Origin: Chitinophaga sp. YR573
GTDB taxonomy: Bacteria > Bacteroidota > Bacteroidia > Chitinophagales > Chitinophagaceae
Reading direction: 5' to 3'
DNA: 64,000 nt
Assembly (NCBI RefSeq): GCF_900110995.1
Contig: NZ_FOJF01000003.1
Coordinates: 434,001-498,000, forward strand
The notes under the pieces are model-generated. The model was not told the DNA's origin. It did not search any database and was given only the letters and a program-made list of their open reading frames with translations. Positions within the stretch are counted from its first letter, which is position 1. Every line of letters begins with the position of its first letter. Position numbers and translations under genes: made by a program. Of the stretch, positions 62,345-64,000 are shown one piece after another.

Positions 62345-62660
62345 CGGTACATGGTTTTTTCTTGCAAAACCGCGTGCATGTTATAAGCAGCTTTACAAGG
62401 AATACTTTACAAAGTTGTAATCTTAATAATGGCTTGTAACGGACATATTTTTCATGTCCCGTCGATAGGGTGTACCAGGAATAATAACAATCTTAAGGGA
62501 GGCTTTTTTAAGAAAGATATGGGGTTTTTTAAGGCATATGCTGAGGTAAAGTTATTAAATAATTCTGGGTTACAATGTATCTATGGAAAGGAAAAATGTG
62601 ATAAAACAAAAAAGAACCAGTATATATACCAGTTCTTTTAAAATATATAGGTGGTAACAC
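62345..62660. other. 316-base intergenic region between divergent/same-strand minus genes
   Basis: It includes a dyad TTACAA-AG-TTGTAA (62407-62420) with a nearby CTTTACAA copy, possibly an operator of the response regulator at 62344, and a terminator-like hairpin at 62611. A 70-codon plus-strand frame at 62429 shows no features of a real protein. Confidence 0.5.
62611..62638 (-). terminator. Hairpin after the lipoprotein gene
   Basis: AAAGAAC (62611-62617) pairs with GTTCTTT (62632-62638), with an inner short GTA/TAC stem separated by a symmetric 2x2 internal loop. On the minus strand a T-rich stretch follows (complement of the A-run at 62604-62613). It lies 23 bases past the stop at 62661. 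Confidence 0.7.
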
Positions 62661-63482
62661 TTATTTACCGTAGTGCGCTGTCAGGATAACAGAGTCTGTA
62701 ACTGCTGCCTCCCCATCATGCTGTGTTGTTGTCCTTAAGGTCATAACTGCCGGATAATCATCTTCATCATACTGGTAAGTATTGTTGACTGAAGTGGTGA
62801 TTGCTGTTATTGAGTCATAATAAGAAGATGTCAGCAGGTTATTGGCAGAAAGTAAACCTGCCAGATCTTCTACATTAAATTTAACCAGATAGTAACCCAA
62901 TACCTTCGGAGCCGGGTTAATCTTATCGTCATAAGTATAATTGGTTACAACATAGTAATCTGCTATCGTAGAAGAAGTCCTTTTTCGTTTGATGATATTA
63001 CCCTTTGTGTTCCAGGTATATTCGTATGAGTAAAGACGTTTCAGATTAGTATTGACATCCTTTTCAAAGTGGAAGAGCATTGCAAGTTTATTCTCTGTGT
63101 TATATCCCAGGGAATCCACACCAATCAATGATCCTTCTGAATCATAGGAACTGATTACGCTGGGCAGACCCAGATCGTTGAATGTAATACCCTGACGCTG
63201 ATATATATTAGTGAGCAAAAGATCTGTGGTAAAATCTATGGTAACTATTTTCCCTGATGTATAAGAAGGTAGTGTAGCGGAAGGATTCTCTCCAAAAGTA
63301 AGATACCTGTACACCGATTTATCCATGTTAAACTCTATCGAAGTGCTGTCTCCGTTAGTAGCAATAGTACTCTGTAGATACTTTGTAACCGGAGTAGGAG
63401 TGATAGTAGTCGATGAGTCATCCTTTTTACAGGCCGCAAATAACAATGACAGCGTAGCTAAGCAAATAAGAGATTGTTTCAT
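62661..63482 (-). CDS. Hypothetical lipoprotein, paralog of the next upstream gene
   Basis: ATG at 63482 gives 273 residues with a lipoprotein signal (LLFAAC, about Cys18) and then KKDDSS. The body consists of beta-hairpin segments (YEYTWNTKGNIIKRK, NYTYDDKINP, GYYLVKF, SANNLLTSSYYDS, YQYDEDDYPAVM). It shares nearly all of these with the partial gene at 63620-64000, and the DDK(I/V)NP core with those at 54518. Resembles DUF4595-like surface lipoproteins. Function is unknown. Confidence 0.8.
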   Translation of the reverse strand: MKQSLICLATLSLLFAACKKDDSSTTITPTPVTKYLQSTIATNGDSTSIEFNMDKSVYRYLTFGENPSATLPSYTSGKIVTIDFTTDLLLTNIYQRQGITFNDLGLPSVISSYDSEGSLIGVDSLGYNTENKLAMLFHFEKDVNTNLKRLYSYEYTWNTKGNIIKRKRTSSTIADYYVVTNYTYDDKINPAPKVLGYYLVKFNVEDLAGLLSANNLLTSSYYDSITAITTSVNNTYQYDEDDYPAVMTLRTTTQHDGEAAVTDSVILTAHYGK

Positions 63483-63514
63483 AGGCATCCTGGCACCAGA
63501 TTAGTAATGCCAGT

Positions 63515-63522
63515 CAAATATA
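63515..63522 (-). promoter_or_regulatory. Candidate -7 box for the lipoprotein gene
   Basis: On the minus strand TATATTTG is an exact TAnnTTTG box 32 bases before the start at 63482. A -33 element at proper spacing is not obvious. With the hairpin at 63560 upstream, this suggests separate transcription from the paralog. Confidence 0.4.
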
Positions 63523-63559
63523 CATATATTTTCAATTATATAAATAATCTTAATATATT

Positions 63560-63606
63560 ATGCTTTTGTTTATGATACCTGGCCCTGGTATCATAAACAA
63601 AAGCAT
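63560..63606. terminator. Perfect 20-base inverted repeat between lipoprotein paralogs
   Basis: The arms 63560-63579 and 63587-63606 are perfectly complementary (ATGCTTTTGTTTATGATACC) with a 7-base loop. It lies 14 bases past the stop of the minus gene at 63620 and probably ends its transcript, though no T-run follows on the minus strand. Confidence 0.8.
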
Positions 63607-63619
63607 TGTTGGGTTTGCC

Positions 63620-64000
63620 TTATTTACCGTAAATGATTTTTATGCTAACTGAATCCTTTTGTGGTTCAGCGCCGGTATTCTGATAGCTTGATCTGGAAAT
63701 TAATGAAGCAGGATAATTGTCAGCATCGTACACATAAGTATTGGTAGAAGAATATGTATAATCTGCTCCTGTTGCAGAAGTTGTCAGCATGTTGTTGGCA
63801 GACAGCAAGGTGGCTACATCATCAGGTGAAAACTCCATTAAATAATAACCTGAAACTTTAAGGACCGGATTGATTTTATCATCATAAGTATAAGTATATG
63901 TTGTAGTTGAACCTGTATTTTTAACATAAATCTCTTCCTGTTTGATGATATTGTCTTTAGTATCCCAGGTATATGCATACTTATACGTAAGTTCTTTCGC
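63620..64000 (-). CDS. Hypothetical lipoprotein paralog, 5' end beyond the window
   Basis: The frame stays open from the stop at 63620 to the window edge, giving 126 codons of the C-terminal part. An internal ATG at 63838 is not the start. The sequence (KYAYTWDTKDNIIKQEE, YTYDDKINPVLKVSGYYL, SANNMLTTS, YVYDADNYPASL) is a close paralog of the downstream gene at 62661-63482, so the two are a tandem duplication. The lipoprotein signal would lie outside the window. Confidence 0.82.
   Translation of the reverse strand, partial: AKELTYKYAYTWDTKDNIIKQEEIYVKNTGSTTTYTYTYDDKINPVLKVSGYYLMEFSPDDVATLLSANNMLTTSATGADYTYSSTNTYVYDADNYPASLISRSSYQNTGAEPQKDSVSIKIIYGK

Noticed and set aside
62429..62641. 70-codon plus-strand open frame.
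   Set aside because: Composition is odd, it runs into a terminator hairpin of the opposite gene, and no motif or promoter supports it.

Overview
The window looks like a chromosomal segment of a Bacteroidota bacterium, most likely Chitinophagaceae (Chitinophaga-like). The evidence is type A and type B T9SS sorting domains, many SpII lipoproteins, TAnnTTTG-type promoter boxes, starts without Shine-Dalgarno sequences, moderately AT-rich DNA, and Bacteroidota-typical families (DUF3347, HYC_CC_PP, BlaI/BlaR1 pairs, large MacB-like permeases). No rRNA, tRNA, CRISPR array, transposase or prophage was seen.

Region 1 (1-22 kb) is ordinary accessory and housekeeping content. It holds a MOSC protein; a multidomain secreted pectate lyase; a hairpin repeat cluster; a minus-strand copper operon (small His-rich protein, DUF3347 lipoprotein, haem-binding protein, CopB-like ATPase) divergent from a Crp/Fnr regulator; small membrane proteins; a histidine kinase/response regulator pair; a DUF2089 regulator, membrane protein and hydrolase group; an orphan ABC permease; a porin; a BlaI/BlaR1 unit whose sensor shares an unusual heptad-repeat helix with a secreted downstream protein; and an MBL-fold hydrolase.

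Region 2 (22.8-52.6 kb) is a 26-gene, all-plus Wzx/Wzy-dependent exopolysaccharide locus preceded by a roughly 700-base non-coding leader. It encodes export (Wza, and a Wzc with a Tyr-Gly tail), flippase, polymerase, a PglC-type initiating transferase and several glycosyltransferases. Three nucleotide-sugar routes are visible. Di-N-acetylbacillosamine genes sit at the two ends (PglF-like first; PglC/D/E-like last). UDP-N-acetyl-L-fucosamine genes (CapE/F/G) precede a WbuB-like transferase. A tightly coupled nine-gene legionaminic-acid block runs legB, legC, acetyltransferase, legI, legG, formyltransferase, PIG-L deacetylase, ptmE-like, legF. The embedded formyltransferase/deacetylase pair suggests a modified, possibly N-formylated, nonulosonic acid and is the most interesting biochemical hint. 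A secreted protein resembling GH56 hyaluronidases also lies inside the locus.

Region 3 (52.7-64 kb) holds two paralogous T9SS type B proteins with SprB-like repeats flanking lipoproteins and an FkbM methyltransferase, then a FemAB/GNAT-like protein, a sigma-54 activator convergent with an atypical response regulator, and a tandem pair of paralogous lipoproteins, the last cut by the window edge.
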